Positions 35,829 through 45,311 of a stretch of 64,000 nucleotides of DNA are shown here, piece by piece (position 1 is the stretch's first letter; every line of letters begins with the position of its first letter). The translations under genes were made by a program, and so were the position numbers. Below the pieces are notes generated by a model, which saw only the letters and a list, made by a program, of their open reading frames with translations, was not told the DNA's origin and ran no database searches. Location of the stretch: contig NZ_PJIQ01000002.1 of assembly GCF_002929745.1 (NCBI RefSeq), positions 124,001 to 188,000 of the forward strand, in the 5' to 3' direction. Source of the DNA: Arthrobacter sp. B1805. Its GTDB lineage: Bacteria; Actinomycetota; Actinomycetes; Actinomycetales; Micrococcaceae.

Positions 35829-37268
35829 TTACTCCATGGTGCCGCTCGGGCCGGCGGAGGCAAAATCGCTGCCGCCCGCCCGGAGGGCCTCGATCTGGGC
35901 GGTCGCGGCGAGGAGGTGCGCTTCCTCCCCGGGGCGTCCGATGAGCTGCACGCTCATCGACAGTCCGTCCGGGAGGTGCAGCGTGGGGACGGCCACCGCG
36001 GGAAGACCGCACACATTGACCATGGACGTGTAGGGCGAGTACTGGCATTGCCGCAGGTAGTCGGTGTCGCCGTCGGCGTCGGTGTACCACCCGATGGGGC
36101 GGGGGGTCATGGCCACCGCGGGGGTGAGCACCATGTCGTAGCGCGAGTACTGCTCGATCGTGCTCTGCTCGAACTGGCGCAGTACGTCGACGGCGCCCGC
36201 CAGTTGCGCCGCCGTGCGTCCCAGGGCCCTGCGGCGCAGCACGCGGGTGATGTCCGTCAGCCGGTCCTCCCGGTCCGCCGGTATCGGAGCGGTCGCAAGG
36301 CCTGCGGTCCAGACGAGCTGAAACGCGTCGTGGTAGCGCTCGTCGTACAGCAGGTCGGCGTCGACGACGTCGTGACCCGCGCCCTGCAGCAGCTGGATCC
36401 CCGCGTGGAGGGCGTCGGTCGCAGCGCTGTCCAGGCTGATGTCCATCGCGGACGAGAAGGGCGACACAGTACTGACCCCGATGCGGAAACGGCCTTCAGC
36501 GCGCAGAGCGGCGTCGGTGAAGGACCCCGGGTACCGTGAGGCGGCGCTCGTGGGCCGGTAGTTCGGTTCGGCCACGAGGGCGTCGAGGAGGAGTCCGGCG
36601 TCCACGGCGGAATGGGCGAGCGGTCCGGCGACGACGAACTGCCCGAGGTCGGCCTGCCCGGAGCCGGAGGGCACGCGCCCGCGGTTCGGCTTCAGGCCCA
36701 CCAGGCCGGTCGCTGCTGCCGGGATGCGGATCGAACCTCCACCGTCGGTGCCCGGAGCGAACGGAACCATGCGGGCAGCCACCGCTGCTGCACTCCCGCC
36801 GGAGGACCCGGCAGGGCTGAGCCGGTGGTCGAGCGGGTTGCGGGCAGGTGGGGCGATGCGGTTCTCGCTGTAGCAGCTCAGCCCGAACTCGGGCACCTGG
36901 GTCTTGCCCAGGTTGATGGCGCCGGCGCGACGCAGGACGGCGGCGAGCGGCGCGTCCTCCGCGGCCACCGCGTGATCGAGCGCCGCCGTGCCGAGCGTGG
37001 TCCTGACTCCGGCGACATCGGTGAGGTCCTTGTGGGCAAGGGGAACCCCGTGCAGGGGACCGAGGGCCACCCCCGTGGAGCGCAGCCCGTCCGCGTGGTC
37101 CGCGGCACGCAGGGCGTCGTCGTGCGTCACCGTGAGGAACGAGCCGAGGCCCGGGTTGAGCGCGTCCACGCGCCGGAGGAAGTGCTCGGTGACCTCGCGC
37201 GCACTGACGGCACCTCGGGCCAGGGCGTCCCGGAGGGTGAGTGCGGAGAGTTCGTGCAGTTCGCTCAA
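35829..37268 (-). CDS. Amidase-signature-family hydrolase
   Basis: A 479-residue amidase of the Ser-cisSer-Lys type. The Lys is in VPLAHKDLTDVAG near residue 75, the cis-Ser in SPAGSSGGSAAAVAA near 150, and the nucleophile in APGTDGGGSIRIPAAATG near 174. The family hydrolyses amides including aryl amides and glutamine in GatA; a GatC or GatB is not nearby, and the C-terminal part (YTDADGDTDYLRQCQYSPYT) differs from GatA, so a catabolic amidase is more likely. I chose TTG 37268, with GGAAG four bases upstream; the frame is open to 37340. Coupled to the POT transporter gene. Confidence 0.85.
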   Translation of the reverse strand: MSELHELSALTLRDALARGAVSAREVTEHFLRRVDALNPGLGSFLTVTHDDALRAADHADGLRSTGVALGPLHGVPLAHKDLTDVAGVRTTLGTAALDHAVAAEDAPLAAVLRRAGAINLGKTQVPEFGLSCYSENRIAPPARNPLDHRLSPAGSSGGSAAAVAARMVPFAPGTDGGGSIRIPAAATGLVGLKPNRGRVPSGSGQADLGQFVVAGPLAHSAVDAGLLLDALVAEPNYRPTSAASRYPGSFTDAALRAEGRFRIGVSTVSPFSSAMDISLDSAATDALHAGIQLLQGAGHDVVDADLLYDERYHDAFQLVWTAGLATAPIPADREDRLTDITRVLRRRALGRTAAQLAGAVDVLRQFEQSTIEQYSRYDMVLTPAVAMTPRPIGWYTDADGDTDYLRQCQYSPYTSMVNVCGLPAVAVPTLHLPDGLSMSVQLIGRPGEEAHLLAATAQIEALRAGGSDFASAGPSGTME

Positions 37269-37427
37269 GGGGCTTCCAGTCGCTGGGCGGGCAGGTCCGG
37301 GACCCGCCACGCCGTGGGCCCCCGACAACAACAAACACAACTATAGGAGCCGCTTCGAGGGGCCACCGGCAGCCGCGACCGTACGTAGCAATAGCGGGCC
37401 CGCGCCGGGGCGTGAAAAGCTAGGCGC

Positions 37428-37754
37428 ATGAGTGAACCCCAGAACGTGCCGGTGACGGCTGTGCCCAGCGACGCGCGGATCCTCGACGTCCGCGAGGACT
37501 ACGAGTGGGAGGCGGGCCACGTCGAGGGCGCGCTGCACATCCCGCTCGACCAGCTTCCGGCACGGCTCGCCGAGCTGGATCCCGACGAGGACCTGCACGT
37601 GGTCTGCCGCAGTGGCGGCCGGTCGCAGCGCGCAGCCGAGTGGCTCGAGGGCAACGGCTACACGGCCGTCAACGTGAGCGGCGGCATGGGCGCCTGGCTG
37701 GAGGCCGGCAAGCCGATGGTGTCCGAGACGGGCAGCGAGCCCACCGTCCTGTGA
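37428..37754 (+). CDS. Single-domain rhodanese-like protein
   Basis: The 108-residue protein is a single rhodanese domain: ILDVREDYEWEAGHVEGALHIPL at the front and the active-site loop HVVCRSGGRSQRAAEWL, with the catalytic Cys near residue 61. Such proteins move sulfane sulfur or bind it. Its TGA overlaps the GTG of pheA by three bases, so the two are translated together, though no metabolic link to phenylalanine synthesis is known. There is little ribosome-site signal before the ATG; AAAGCT ends six bases upstream. Confidence 0.9.
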   Translation: MSEPQNVPVTAVPSDARILDVREDYEWEAGHVEGALHIPLDQLPARLAELDPDEDLHVVCRSGGRSQRAAEWLEGNGYTAVNVSGGMGAWLEAGKPMVSETGSEPTVL

Positions 37755-38689
37755 CGCGTCCGGACACCTCCTCCTACGCCTATCTCGGGCCGGAGGGAAC
37801 CTTCACGGAGGCCGCGCTGCTCCAGGTGCCCGGTGCCGATGCTGCCCGCCGGGTGCCGGCATCGACGGTCGGTGCGGCGCTGCACGCCGTCCGTTCGGGC
37901 GCAGTGGATGCTGCCATGGTGCCCATCGAGAACTCGGTGGAGGGCGGCGTCAGCGCAACGCTGGACGCCATCGCCGTCGGAGAGCCGTTGCGCATCCTCC
38001 GCGAGGAACTCGTGCCGATCACCTTCGTCCTCGCCGGTCGGCAGGGTTCGGCGCTCGGCGCCGTCCGACGTATCGCGACGCACGGCCATGCCTGGGCGCA
38101 GTGCCGCAACTGGGTCGACGCCCACGTCGCCGGAGTCGAGTACATCCCGGCGTCGTCGACCGCTGCCGCGGCCTTCGGGCTCGTCGACGGGGAGGACTCA
38201 TATGAGGCCGCGATCTGCTCACCCCTGGTGGCCCGGCGGCTCGGGCTCGCCGTGCTGGCGTCGGACATCGGGGACGTCAGCGACGCCGTCACGCGGTTCA
38301 TCCTCGTCGGCCGGCCGGATGCCCTGCCGCCGCGCACCGGAGCCGACAAGACGACCCTCGTGATCCCCCTGCCCGAGGACCACCCGGGCGCCCTGATGCA
38401 GATCCTCGATCAGTTCGCGGCCCGCGGCGTGAACCTCAGCCGCATCGAGTCCAGGCCCACGGGCCAATTCCTCGGCGACTACTTCTTCAGCGTGGACGCG
38501 GACGGCCACGTCGAGGACGCCCGTGTGGCCGATGCGCTCAAGGGACTTCACCGCATCAGCCCCGGGATCCGCTTCCTCGGGTCCTATGCACGCGCCGACC
38601 GCCGCACGCCCGCTGTCGAGCGTCACACATCGGACCACGCCTTCGGTTTGGCCGATGCGTGGCTCGGGCAGATCCTCGGGGGCCGCTGA
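37751..38689 (+). CDS. pheA: Prephenate dehydratase
   Basis: This enzyme converts prephenate to phenylpyruvate in phenylalanine synthesis. The 312 residues comprise the catalytic domain (AYLGPEGTFTEAAL, MVPIENSVEGGVSATLDAI, and SDAVTRFILVG with the catalytic Thr-Arg-Phe) and a C-terminal ACT domain (DHPGALMQILDQFAARGVNL and SRIESRPTGQFLGDYFF), whose GALM and ESRP motifs bind phenylalanine for feedback inhibition. It is a monofunctional protein without chorismate mutase. The GTG start overlaps the rhodanese stop (GTGA). Confidence 0.96.
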   Translation: MTRPDTSSYAYLGPEGTFTEAALLQVPGADAARRVPASTVGAALHAVRSGAVDAAMVPIENSVEGGVSATLDAIAVGEPLRILREELVPITFVLAGRQGSALGAVRRIATHGHAWAQCRNWVDAHVAGVEYIPASSTAAAAFGLVDGEDSYEAAICSPLVARRLGLAVLASDIGDVSDAVTRFILVGRPDALPPRTGADKTTLVIPLPEDHPGALMQILDQFAARGVNLSRIESRPTGQFLGDYFFSVDADGHVEDARVADALKGLHRISPGIRFLGSYARADRRTPAVERHTSDHAFGLADAWLGQILGGR

Positions 38690-38768
38690 ACCGACGGTGC
38701 AGGGAGCGCTGAAAGCACAGTAGGCTTACTATCGAAGGTCCTCCTCCCATTCGAAGGCTGGTTCCACG

Positions 38769-39743
38769 ATGGCTCGATTGCGCCGCAGCAACACGCGCAG
38801 GCCCGGTATCACGCGTCGGCGCCACGGTAAGGGCTTCAGCTACCGCGCTCCGAACGGCGAACTGCTGCGGGACCGCGACGAGCTGGAACGCATCAAGGAC
38901 CTCGTCATCCCGCCGGCGTGGAAGGACGTCTGGATAGCGCCCTACCCCAACGGCCACGTCCAGGCCATCGGCACGGACGACGCCGGCAGGCGCCAGTACA
39001 TGTACCACCCGGCATGGCGCGAGCAGAAGGACCGCGAGAAGTTCGACCGTGCCCTCGACTTCGGCGCCAAGCTGCCGAGTGCCCGCCGCGCCATCACCCA
39101 GCACCTCCGCAGCGACGGCCTGACGAGGGAACGCGCCTTCGCAGCCGCCCTCCGGATCGTCGACGCCGGAGCCCTCCGCATCGGTTCCACCCAGTACGCG
39201 GAAGCGAACGGCTCGTTCGGCGTGACCACTCTCCTCGTGGAGCACTGCATCGTCGAGGGGAACGTCATCACGTTCGACTTCCCTGGGAAGAGCGGCCAGC
39301 AGTGGGACACCCGGCTGGAGGACGAGGACCTCGCCAACGCGCTGCGGCCCATGATGGAGCGCGAGGACGCCGACACTGTCCTCGCCTACCTGACGGACGA
39401 CGGCAAGTGGCACCACGTGGACGGCTCGCTGCTCAACGAATTCCTGCGACAGGTCACCGGCGGACCGTTCACGGCGAAGGACTTCCGGACGTGGCAGGCC
39501 ACCGTCGTCGCGGCCATGGCGCTCGCCAAGGAGGATCTCAAGGCGACGAGCCGCACGGCGCGCCAGAAGGCCGTCAGTGCCACGATGAAGGCCGTCGCCG
39601 ACCACCTCGGGAACACCCCGACGGTCGCCCGCAGCTCCTACGTGGACCCCCGGCTCGTCGACCGGTTCATGAGTGGCGAGGTCATCCCGATCACGACCTA
39701 TTCGGCGTCGGAGAAGGCCGTGCAGGAACTCCTGCGCGACTGA
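38769..39743 (+). CDS. DNA topoisomerase IB (poxvirus-like)
   Basis: Bacterial type IB topoisomerases relax supercoils through a 3'-phosphotyrosine. The 324-residue protein has the N-terminal clamp (FSYRAPNGELLRDRDELERI) and the catalytic domain with LRIGSTQYAEANGSFGVTTL (first catalytic Arg region), KWHHVDGSLLNEFL, FTAKDFRTWQATV (second Arg), and GNTPTVARSSYVDPRLVDRF, whose Tyr near residue 292 is the nucleophile. Size and motifs match the viral-like family found in some actinobacteria. ATG has a weak AAGG about 11 bases upstream. It is preceded by AT-richer sequence with TACTAT that may be a promoter. Confidence 0.93.
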   Translation: MARLRRSNTRRPGITRRRHGKGFSYRAPNGELLRDRDELERIKDLVIPPAWKDVWIAPYPNGHVQAIGTDDAGRRQYMYHPAWREQKDREKFDRALDFGAKLPSARRAITQHLRSDGLTRERAFAAALRIVDAGALRIGSTQYAEANGSFGVTTLLVEHCIVEGNVITFDFPGKSGQQWDTRLEDEDLANALRPMMEREDADTVLAYLTDDGKWHHVDGSLLNEFLRQVTGGPFTAKDFRTWQATVVAAMALAKEDLKATSRTARQKAVSATMKAVADHLGNTPTVARSSYVDPRLVDRFMSGEVIPITTYSASEKAVQELLRD

Positions 39744-39751
39744 GGCGCACA

Positions 39752-39780
39752 TTTCAAACCATCCCGTTGGTCAGTACGCT
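39752..39780 (+). promoter_or_regulatory. Candidate promoter of 39830 gene
   Basis: TTTCAA (39752-39757) and TACGCT (39775-39780) are 17 bases apart, giving a start about 45 bases before the ATG. Confidence 0.35.
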
Positions 39781-39829
39781 GGCAGCGGGCGCCCAACGAG
39801 GAGCGCATCCTTCGACGAAAGGAAGCATC

Positions 39830-40174
39830 ATGACCGAGAACGCTCATGGAGGACACATCGTGAACCCCAACGAGGGTGACGGCTCGACGTCGGATCCCAA
39901 CTGGCAGGGTGACATCGGCGACCAGGGCAACGACATCCGTTTCGCCGAGGAGCAGGCCCTCATCAACCAGCAGGCCGGCCGGGCCGACCACGACGCGTCG
40001 GAGGTCGTCGACGACGGCGGGGAGGGGAACTACACCAGCAGCGAACCCTCCGGAGGCTCCGGCGGGTACACCTCCGCGCAGAGCCCGGCGGAAGAGGGCG
40101 AGTACACGGACAAGGACAAGCCGCTCGTCGACACGCCCGACGGCGAGGGCGACTACACGGACCGCGACCGCTAG
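39830..40174 (+). CDS. Small acidic protein with four G-x-Y-T motifs
   Basis: The 114-residue protein is very hydrophilic and acidic, lacks membrane segments and is probably unfolded. It opens MTENAHGGHIVNPNEGDG and has GNYTSS, GGYTSA, GEYTDK and GDYTDR in its second half, spaced 13 to 19 residues apart. I know no function. GAAAGGAAG upstream and a weak promoter support expression, and the 32820 gene encodes a shorter relative in style. Its TAG overlaps the stop of the convergent lipid-kinase gene within the palindrome CTAG. Confidence 0.75.
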   Translation: MTENAHGGHIVNPNEGDGSTSDPNWQGDIGDQGNDIRFAEEQALINQQAGRADHDASEVVDDGGEGNYTSSEPSGGSGGYTSAQSPAEEGEYTDKDKPLVDTPDGEGDYTDRDR

Positions 40175-41307
40175 GAGCGGCGCAGGAACCGCCGCCACCT
40201 GCCCTGGAGGTCCGACAGCGGCAGCACCGCGGTGGACCCCGATGGTCCGGGAGCCGACACCGGCACCCGGACCATCAGTGCGTCCGGGTCCACCCGGGCG
40301 GTCAGCGAGGTGATGGCTCCGGAAGGGTCTCCGTCGAGCTGCGTGGCGATCGGGTCAGCGGACCAGACCGTGACCTCCCGCGCACGGTAGTAGCTGATGA
40401 CCGGTATCCCGCCGCGGTGGCGCAGGAGGATCTTCGCGGCCATCCAGGTCCAGCCGAGCAGGCTGCGGGGGCTGAGGACCACCACGTCCAGGTAGCCGTC
40501 GTCGATCACGGCGTCGGGCACGAAATCGACGCCCGCCGGGAGTTTCCCGCAGTTGGCCACCAGCAGGCTGCGGACCTTGCGGCTCTGGGGAGGCTGTCCG
40601 TCCAGGCTGATGGAGATGCGGCGTCGCCTGCCCGGCAGGTGGCGGACGCCGGCCTCGCTGTAGGCGAGCCAGCCGAATTTCTCCTTCAGGTCCTGCTTCG
40701 CGTCGGCCACGACGCTCGCGTCGAATCCGACGCCGCCCATGACCAGGAAGGGATAGTCCGAGATGACGTGGGTGCGGTCGTTGCGGAGGGTGATGCGCGC
40801 CATGTCGATGCGCCGCTCGTCGCCGTGCAGGGCGGACCGGAGGCATCCCGCGACGTCGTGGTAGGGCAGGCCGAGGTTGCGTACCAGCAGGTTTCCGGTG
40901 CCGAGTGGCAGCAGCCCGAGCGCGGCCGGCTTGTGCGCGAGGGCCTGCGCGACGGCGCGCACCGTTCCATCGCCTCCGGCCGCGATGACGACGTCGGCCC
41001 CGGCCGCCAGGGCCCGTTCCGCCTGGCCCGTCCCCGGATCCTCGATGGTGGTCTCGAGGACGAGGGGAGGCTCCCAGCCGGCGTCGGAGCAGGCCTGCTC
41101 GACGAGGGCGCGCGCACTGGCGGCCTGCAGCTTCGACGGGTTGAGGATGAGCGCCACACGCTGCGGCCCCTCGGCCACGGGTACCGGCTTGTGGAACGAC
41201 GCCGTGGGCGTGCGCGTCTGCTGCAGCCGACGGACGGCCCAGTAACTCTGGATGGACGCGACGGCGGCGGACGCCGCAGCGGTCCCGGCGAGGAGTTTGC
41301 GGCGCAT
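40171..41307 (-). CDS. Diacylglycerol/lipid kinase family protein (DagK/YegS-like)
   Basis: The 378-residue protein has the DAGK catalytic domain: [36 protein letters not shown] with the nucleotide-binding GGDGT near residue 110, [16 protein letters not shown] and [14 protein letters not shown]. An N-terminal hydrophobic stretch ([19 protein letters not shown]) may hold it at the membrane. It should phosphorylate diacylglycerol or a related lipid. I start at ATG 41307, eight bases after TATTGT, suggesting a leaderless mRNA; TTG 41319 is possible. It diverges from serS, 68 bases apart. Confidence 0.88.
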   Translation of the reverse strand: MRRKLLAGTAAASAAVASIQSYWAVRRLQQTRTPTASFHKPVPVAEGPQRVALILNPSKLQAASARALVEQACSDAGWEPPLVLETTIEDPGTGQAERALAAGADVVIAAGGDGTVRAVAQALAHKPAALGLLPLGTGNLLVRNLGLPYHDVAGCLRSALHGDERRIDMARITLRNDRTHVISDYPFLVMGGVGFDASVVADAKQDLKEKFGWLAYSEAGVRHLPGRRRRISISLDGQPPQSRKVRSLLVANCGKLPAGVDFVPDAVIDDGYLDVVVLSPRSLLGWTWMAAKILLRHRGGIPVISYYRAREVTVWSADPIATQLDGDPSGAITSLTARVDPDALMVRVPVSAPGPSGSTAVLPLSDLQGRWRRFLRRS

Positions 41308-41362
41308 GGTCACCCACAATAGCTGGACCGTTCCCCCGCGCGGTCGTGTCCGCGGGTTTGGG

Positions 41363-41368
41363 TAGTCT
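41363..41368 (+). promoter_or_regulatory. -10-like hexamer of serS (leaderless)
   Basis: TAGTCT ends seven bases before the GTG at 41376, with no Shine-Dalgarno, which favours this start over the in-frame GTG at 41346. Confidence 0.5.
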
Positions 41369-41375
41369 TGTCGGT

Positions 41376-42656
41376 GTGATCGACGTCAACGACCTCCGCC
41401 TGAATCCCGAGCAGTTCCGAGCATCGCAGCGCGCACGCAGGGCGGACGAGTCGCTGGTGGACGCCGTCCTCGCGGCTGATGCCCGTCGGCGCGAGGCCGT
41501 GACCGCGTACGAAACGCTGCGCGCCGAACAGAACGCCTTCGGCAAGAAGGTGGCACAGGCCAAGGGCGAGGAGAAGCAGGCGCTCCTTGCGGACGTGAAG
41601 GAACTGGCGTCGTCCGTCAAGGCTGCGGCAGCGGCCTCCGAGGAGGCCAAGACGGAGCAGGAAGCGCTGCTGCGCAAACTCCCGAACCTCGTGCAGGAGG
41701 GTGTGCCAGAGGGCGGCGAGGACGACTACGTCGTGCTGCGGAAGGTCGGTACCCCGCGCGACTTCGCCGCGGAGGGATTTGAGCCCCGGGACCACCTCGA
41801 GATTGGCGAGCTCATCGGCGCGATCGACATGGAGCGCGGGGCGAAGGTCTCGGGCTCACGCTTCTACTTCCTGAAAGGCGTCGGTGCGCGCCTCGAGATC
41901 GCGCTGCTGCAGATGGCGCTGGACCAGGCGATCAAGGCGGACTTCATCCCGATGATCACGCCGACTCTCGTGCGACCCGAGACCATGCAGGGAACCGGCT
42001 TCGACATCGCGCACGACGCCGAGATCTACCGCCTGGAGGAGGACAACCTGTACCTGGTGGGCACCTCCGAGGTCGCTCTCGCCGGTTACCACTCGGACGA
42101 GATCATCGACCTCGGCAAGGGGCCCGTACGGTACGCGGGCTGGTCCTCCTGCTACCGCCGGGAGGCCGGCTCGCACGGCAAGGACACCCGTGGCATCATC
42201 CGGGTGCACCAGTTCAACAAGGTCGAGATGTTCACCTACACGACCGTCGAGGACGCGGCCGCGGAGCACGAGCGCATGCTCGCCTGGGAAGAGGAGATGC
42301 TCGCCAAGGTCGAGCTGCCGTACCGCGTCATCGACACGGCGGCAGGGGATCTCGGCATGTCCGCCGCACGGAAGTTCGACTGCGAGGCGTGGGTTCCGAC
42401 GCAGGGCGACTACCGTGAGCTGACGTCGACGTCGAACTGCACCACCTTCCAGGCCCGGCGCCTGAACATCCGCGAACGCCAGGAGGGGGAGGGACAGAAG
42501 GGCACGCGGGCCGTCGCGACCCTCAACGGGACCCTCGCCACCACGCGCTGGATCGTCGCGATCCTCGAGCACCACCAGAATGCGGACGGCTCCGTCACGG
42601 TGCCGGTGGCGCTGCGGCCGTATCTTAACGGACTGGAAACCCTTCCGGTACTGTGA
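41376..42656 (+). CDS. serS: Seryl-tRNA synthetase
   Basis: This class II synthetase charges tRNA-Ser. The 426 residues begin (V)[20 protein letters not shown], followed by the long antiparallel coiled coil to about residue 105 that grips the variable arm. The catalytic core has [29 protein letters not shown], motif 2 [20 protein letters not shown] and [15 protein letters not shown], and motif 3 [18 protein letters not shown] reject the ten-residue longer start because a -10-like hexamer would lie inside it. A HAD phosphatase gene follows 44 bases later. Confidence 0.97.
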   Translation: MIDVNDLRLNPEQFRASQRARRADESLVDAVLAADARRREAVTAYETLRAEQNAFGKKVAQAKGEEKQALLADVKELASSVKAAAAASEEAKTEQEALLRKLPNLVQEGVPEGGEDDYVVLRKVGTPRDFAAEGFEPRDHLEIGELIGAIDMERGAKVSGSRFYFLKGVGARLEIALLQMALDQAIKADFIPMITPTLVRPETMQGTGFDIAHDAEIYRLEEDNLYLVGTSEVALAGYHSDEIIDLGKGPVRYAGWSSCYRREAGSHGKDTRGIIRVHQFNKVEMFTYTTVEDAAAEHERMLAWEEEMLAKVELPYRVIDTAAGDLGMSAARKFDCEAWVPTQGDYRELTSTSNCTTFQARRLNIRERQEGEGQKGTRAVATLNGTLATTRWIVAILEHHQNADGSVTVPVALRPYLNGLETLPVL

Positions 42657-42700
42657 GCGCCGCCCTACCGGGGCGTCGGTGAGGTCTGGTTCACTGAGTC

Positions 42701-43537
42701 ATGAGTACTTTGATCAATGCTGGCATCGATGACCAGCAGGACAACCGGAAACGCCATCTCATCGCCCTCGACGTCGACGGCACCCTCGTGGATCACGAGG
42801 GGAACATGACGGAGGAGGTACGCGACGCCGCGCGGGCCGTCATCGAAGCCGGGCACGACGTCATCATCGCCACGGGCAGGTCCCTCGGAGCGACGCTCCC
42901 CGTGATCGACCTGCTGGGCATCAGGCGCGGGTATGCCGTCTGCTCGAACGGCGGCGTCACCTTGAGGATCGACAGTTCGATGCCCGAGGGCTTCGAGGTC
43001 GTCGAGCGCGTCACCTTCGATCCGAAGCCCGCCCTCACCGCCCTGAGGGAGCGGTTGCCGGCGGCGAAGTACGCGCTCGAGGACGATCGTGGCAGGTTCC
43101 TGTGCACCGAGAGCTTCCAGGACGCGAGCTTCGGCTCCGAGGCGCAGAGCGTCGACTTCGAGGAGATGCTCGAGAGCCACGCCGTACGGGTCGTCGTCTT
43201 CAGCACGGACAGCTCCGCCGAGGAGTTCGGCGCCGCCGTGGCCTCCATCGGGCTGCACGGGGTCACCTACTCCGTCGGCTGGACCGCGTGGCTGGACATC
43301 GCGGCGCAGGGCGTCACGAAGGCCAGCGCCCTGGAGTCCCTGCGCACGAGGCTCGGAACGGACCGTGCCCTGACCGTCGCCGTCGGTGACGGCCGGAACG
43401 ACATCGAGATGCTTCAGTGGGCCGGCCGCGGCGTGGCCATGGGGCAGGCGCCGGACGAAGTGCGGTCAGCCGCATCGGAGGTCACCGGAAGCGTGTACGA
43501 CGACGGCGCCGCGAAGGTATTGCGGTCCCTCGTCTGA
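42701..43537 (+). CDS. HAD-superfamily (Cof type) phosphatase
   Basis: A 278-residue HAD phosphatase with motif I ALDVDGTLVDHEG, motif II IATGRSLGAT, a conserved Lys in GVTKASALESL and motif IV VGDGRNDIEMLQWAG. The cap is the C2 type typical of sugar-phosphate and flavin-phosphate phosphatases. The substrate is unknown. It is a distant paralogue of the HAD protein encoded at 18744. The N-terminal 18 residues (STLINAGIDDQQDNRKR) are extra compared with the family core. It follows serS and ends ahead of a weak hairpin. Confidence 0.88.
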   Translation: MSTLINAGIDDQQDNRKRHLIALDVDGTLVDHEGNMTEEVRDAARAVIEAGHDVIIATGRSLGATLPVIDLLGIRRGYAVCSNGGVTLRIDSSMPEGFEVVERVTFDPKPALTALRERLPAAKYALEDDRGRFLCTESFQDASFGSEAQSVDFEEMLESHAVRVVVFSTDSSAEEFGAAVASIGLHGVTYSVGWTAWLDIAAQGVTKASALESLRTRLGTDRALTVAVGDGRNDIEMLQWAGRGVAMGQAPDEVRSAASEVTGSVYDDGAAKVLRSLV

Positions 43538-43793
43538 CGTCGTTCCGTCAGGCCAGGGGGGGCGGCCTGGCGTTGTCTCGCCGTTCATTCCCTTGCAATG
43601 CCCTGCTCACGCGCTGCCGTGGTTGTTCGGCTCCGACTGGCTCGATGACGGCGCGACCAACAGCTGGAACGGCTGCATCGGCGGGACCCGCGTGGTCCAG
43701 CACCCGCTCGATGCCTCAAGGGGCTGACCGCGCGCGCCGATCTGGAGGAGTTCGCGGTGTCCTCTCGGCGTCCGACCTGCGTGCCGGTATCTC
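43538..43793. other. 256-base intergenic region with weak hairpin
   Basis: GCCAGG (43552-43557) and CCTGGC (43566-43571) can pair around a G-rich loop 15 bases after the HAD gene and may end its transcript. The remaining 220 bases hold short open frames on both strands, such as one encoding WLFGSDWLDDGATNSWNG, but none with a ribosome site or a family I recognise. It could be a decayed gene. Confidence 0.35.
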
Positions 43794-44423
43794 TCAGTAG
43801 GCCAGGCTGGCTTCGGGGAGGGAGGCGGGCCCGTACGCGAGATCCAGCAGGCGGGCCGCCGCGGGACGCGTCGCCCACTCCTCCATCCAGTGTGAGCGGA
43901 CGGCGGCGCGGCTCACCGCCTGCGCGGTGATGCCCAGTTCCTGTGCGATGTATTTCTGCTGTCCGCGGGCACCGGGGGTCATCAGGTCGAGGACGTTCCA
44001 TTCGGCGTCGGTGCGCGTGTAGACGATCTGTCCGAGCAGTCGGAGGACGGCCTCGGCCTCAGCGGCGATCTCGCTGTCGGGCCCTTCGACCGCGAGGGGA
44101 ATGCGCTCGCCGGTCTTCTGGGCCCGGTTCACGGCTCTTCGCGCGTACACGAGGCCGTAGCCCTCCGCGTCGACGAGCCGCTCCGGCACCGGGGGGGTCA
44201 GCCCGCCGACGCCGATGCCCACGTGCCAGCGGCGGTAGCGGATGGCTCGCAGGGCGGCGTCCACCGCCGTCGACGCGGAGTCGACGACGCCCTGGACCTC
44301 GTCACCGACCGATCGCTGGAACGGCACCACGGTCGGCAGGTAGCGCAGGGCCTTGAGCAGATCGCCCACGAGGTCCCCGACCTCGCGCGAGTCGCGCTGG
44401 TTGATCGTCAGGACATAGTGCAT
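43794..44423 (-). CDS. SatD-family-like protein with C-terminal HTH
   Basis: The 209-residue protein opens HYVLTINQRDSREVGDLV and has FQRSVGDEVQGVVDSAS, which recall the start and the GDExQG motif of SatD-family proteins. The C-terminal part, RGQQKYIAQELGITAQAVSRAAVRS, is a convincing helix-turn-helix. It may be a DNA-binding sensor, but its target is unknown. CATACT ends six bases before the ATG with no ribosome site, so the gene is probably leaderless. It lies downstream of ppa on the same strand but is separated by a terminator. Confidence 0.65.
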   Translation of the reverse strand: MHYVLTINQRDSREVGDLVGDLLKALRYLPTVVPFQRSVGDEVQGVVDSASTAVDAALRAIRYRRWHVGIGVGGLTPPVPERLVDAEGYGLVYARRAVNRAQKTGERIPLAVEGPDSEIAAEAEAVLRLLGQIVYTRTDAEWNVLDLMTPGARGQQKYIAQELGITAQAVSRAAVRSHWMEEWATRPAAARLLDLAYGPASLPEASLAY

Positions 44424-44429
44424 GGCATC

Positions 44430-44435
44430 AGTATG
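44430..44435 (-). promoter_or_regulatory. -10-like hexamer of SatD-like gene (leaderless)
   Basis: On the minus strand CATACT ends six bases before the ATG at 44423. The same hexamer is the -10 of the lsr2 promoter. Confidence 0.5.
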
Positions 44436-44506
44436 GAGGCCCGAGGGCTCGAATCAACCGAAGTGCGTTGATTTCCACGCGCGTCCCTGCCTGCTCGGAG
44501 AGCGCT

Positions 44507-44550
44507 GGAGCTCCCGTCACCCCCTCGACGGACGGGACGACGGGAGCTCC
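44507..44550 (-). terminator. Hairpin after ppa
   Basis: GGAGCTCCCGTC (44507-44518) and GACGGGAGCTCC (44539-44550) are perfect 12-base arms around a 20-base loop, 16 bases beyond the ppa stop. Confidence 0.7.
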
Positions 44551-44566
44551 TGTCGTGCTGGGGCTG

Positions 44567-45133
44567 CTAGCGGCCCTCGGGGGTTTCCGTGGCGTTCTTC
44601 GCGTCGACGTCGACGTCGCGGCCCTGCGGCTCGTCGTGGGCGCTGCCCTCGCCGATCTCCTTGAAGCGCTTGAGGGACGCCTCGATCTCGGCTTCGGCTT
44701 CCTCCCGACCTGCCCAGTCCGCGGCCTCGACCCACTTGCCCGGCTCGAGGTCCTTGTACTTGGTGAAGAAGTGCTTGATCTCGTCGAGCAGGTAATCCGA
44801 GACGTCGGACAGTTCCTGGATGTGATCGAAGCGGGGATCGACCGGCACGCAGAGGACCTTGGCGTCCCCGCCGCCGTCGTCGGTCATGTTGAAGACGCCG
44901 ATGGGGCGCGACTCGACGAGGACCCCCGGGATGAGGTCGAAGTCCTGCAGCAGGACCAGTGCGTCCAGCGGGTCGCCGTCCTCGCCGAGTGTGTTCTCGA
45001 AGTAGCCGTAATGGGTGGGGTACTGCATCGCCGTGAACAGGACGCGGTCGAGGCGCAACCGGTGGGTCTCGTGGTCGATCTCGTACTTGACGCGCGATCC
45101 CTTCGGGATCTCGATGGTGACGTCGAGCTTCAT
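44567..45133 (-). CDS. ppa: Inorganic pyrophosphatase (family I)
   Basis: It hydrolyses pyrophosphate to phosphate and so pulls biosynthetic reactions forward. The 188 residues contain the signature [12 protein letters not shown] with the metal-binding Asp residues, plus [22 protein letters not shown] and [13 protein letters not shown]. The last 25 residues or so are an acidic, probably disordered tail ([20 protein letters not shown]) longer than in most family I enzymes. AGGAG lies six bases before the ATG. It diverges from dacB; the 178-base gap should hold both promoters. Confidence 0.96.
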   Translation of the reverse strand: MKLDVTIEIPKGSRVKYEIDHETHRLRLDRVLFTAMQYPTHYGYFENTLGEDGDPLDALVLLQDFDLIPGVLVESRPIGVFNMTDDGGGDAKVLCVPVDPRFDHIQELSDVSDYLLDEIKHFFTKYKDLEPGKWVEAADWAGREEAEAEIEASLKRFKEIGEGSAHDEPQGRDVDVDAKNATETPEGR

Positions 45134-45311
45134 GGCAACTCCTATGGGTAGGTCGATGGTCCGGTCGGCAGCCGGCGGCCGCGCCCTCCTGGGAGGGGGC
45201 GGCCGGCCGGTCTACTGTTAATCGTCAGCCCTAACATATCGGTCGGTCGCCGGTACAAGGGCATTCCCCGTGGTTTGAGTGCTGCTCGGCGATAGCTTGC
45301 GAAAGGACACC

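Noticed and set aside
35829-37268. GatA subunit of the tRNA amidotransferase
   Set aside because: No gatB or gatC is adjacent and the C-terminal half differs from GatA; a catabolic amidase fits better with the coupled transporter.
38918-39829. Extended frame in front of the 39830 small protein, inside the topoisomerase gene
   Set aside because: The upstream part is an Arg/Gly/Pro-rich shadow of the topoisomerase; a good ribosome site lies directly before ATG 39830.
43574-43790. A pseudogene in the gap after the second HAD gene
   Set aside because: Short frames exist but none matches a family I can name, so decay of a gene cannot be shown.
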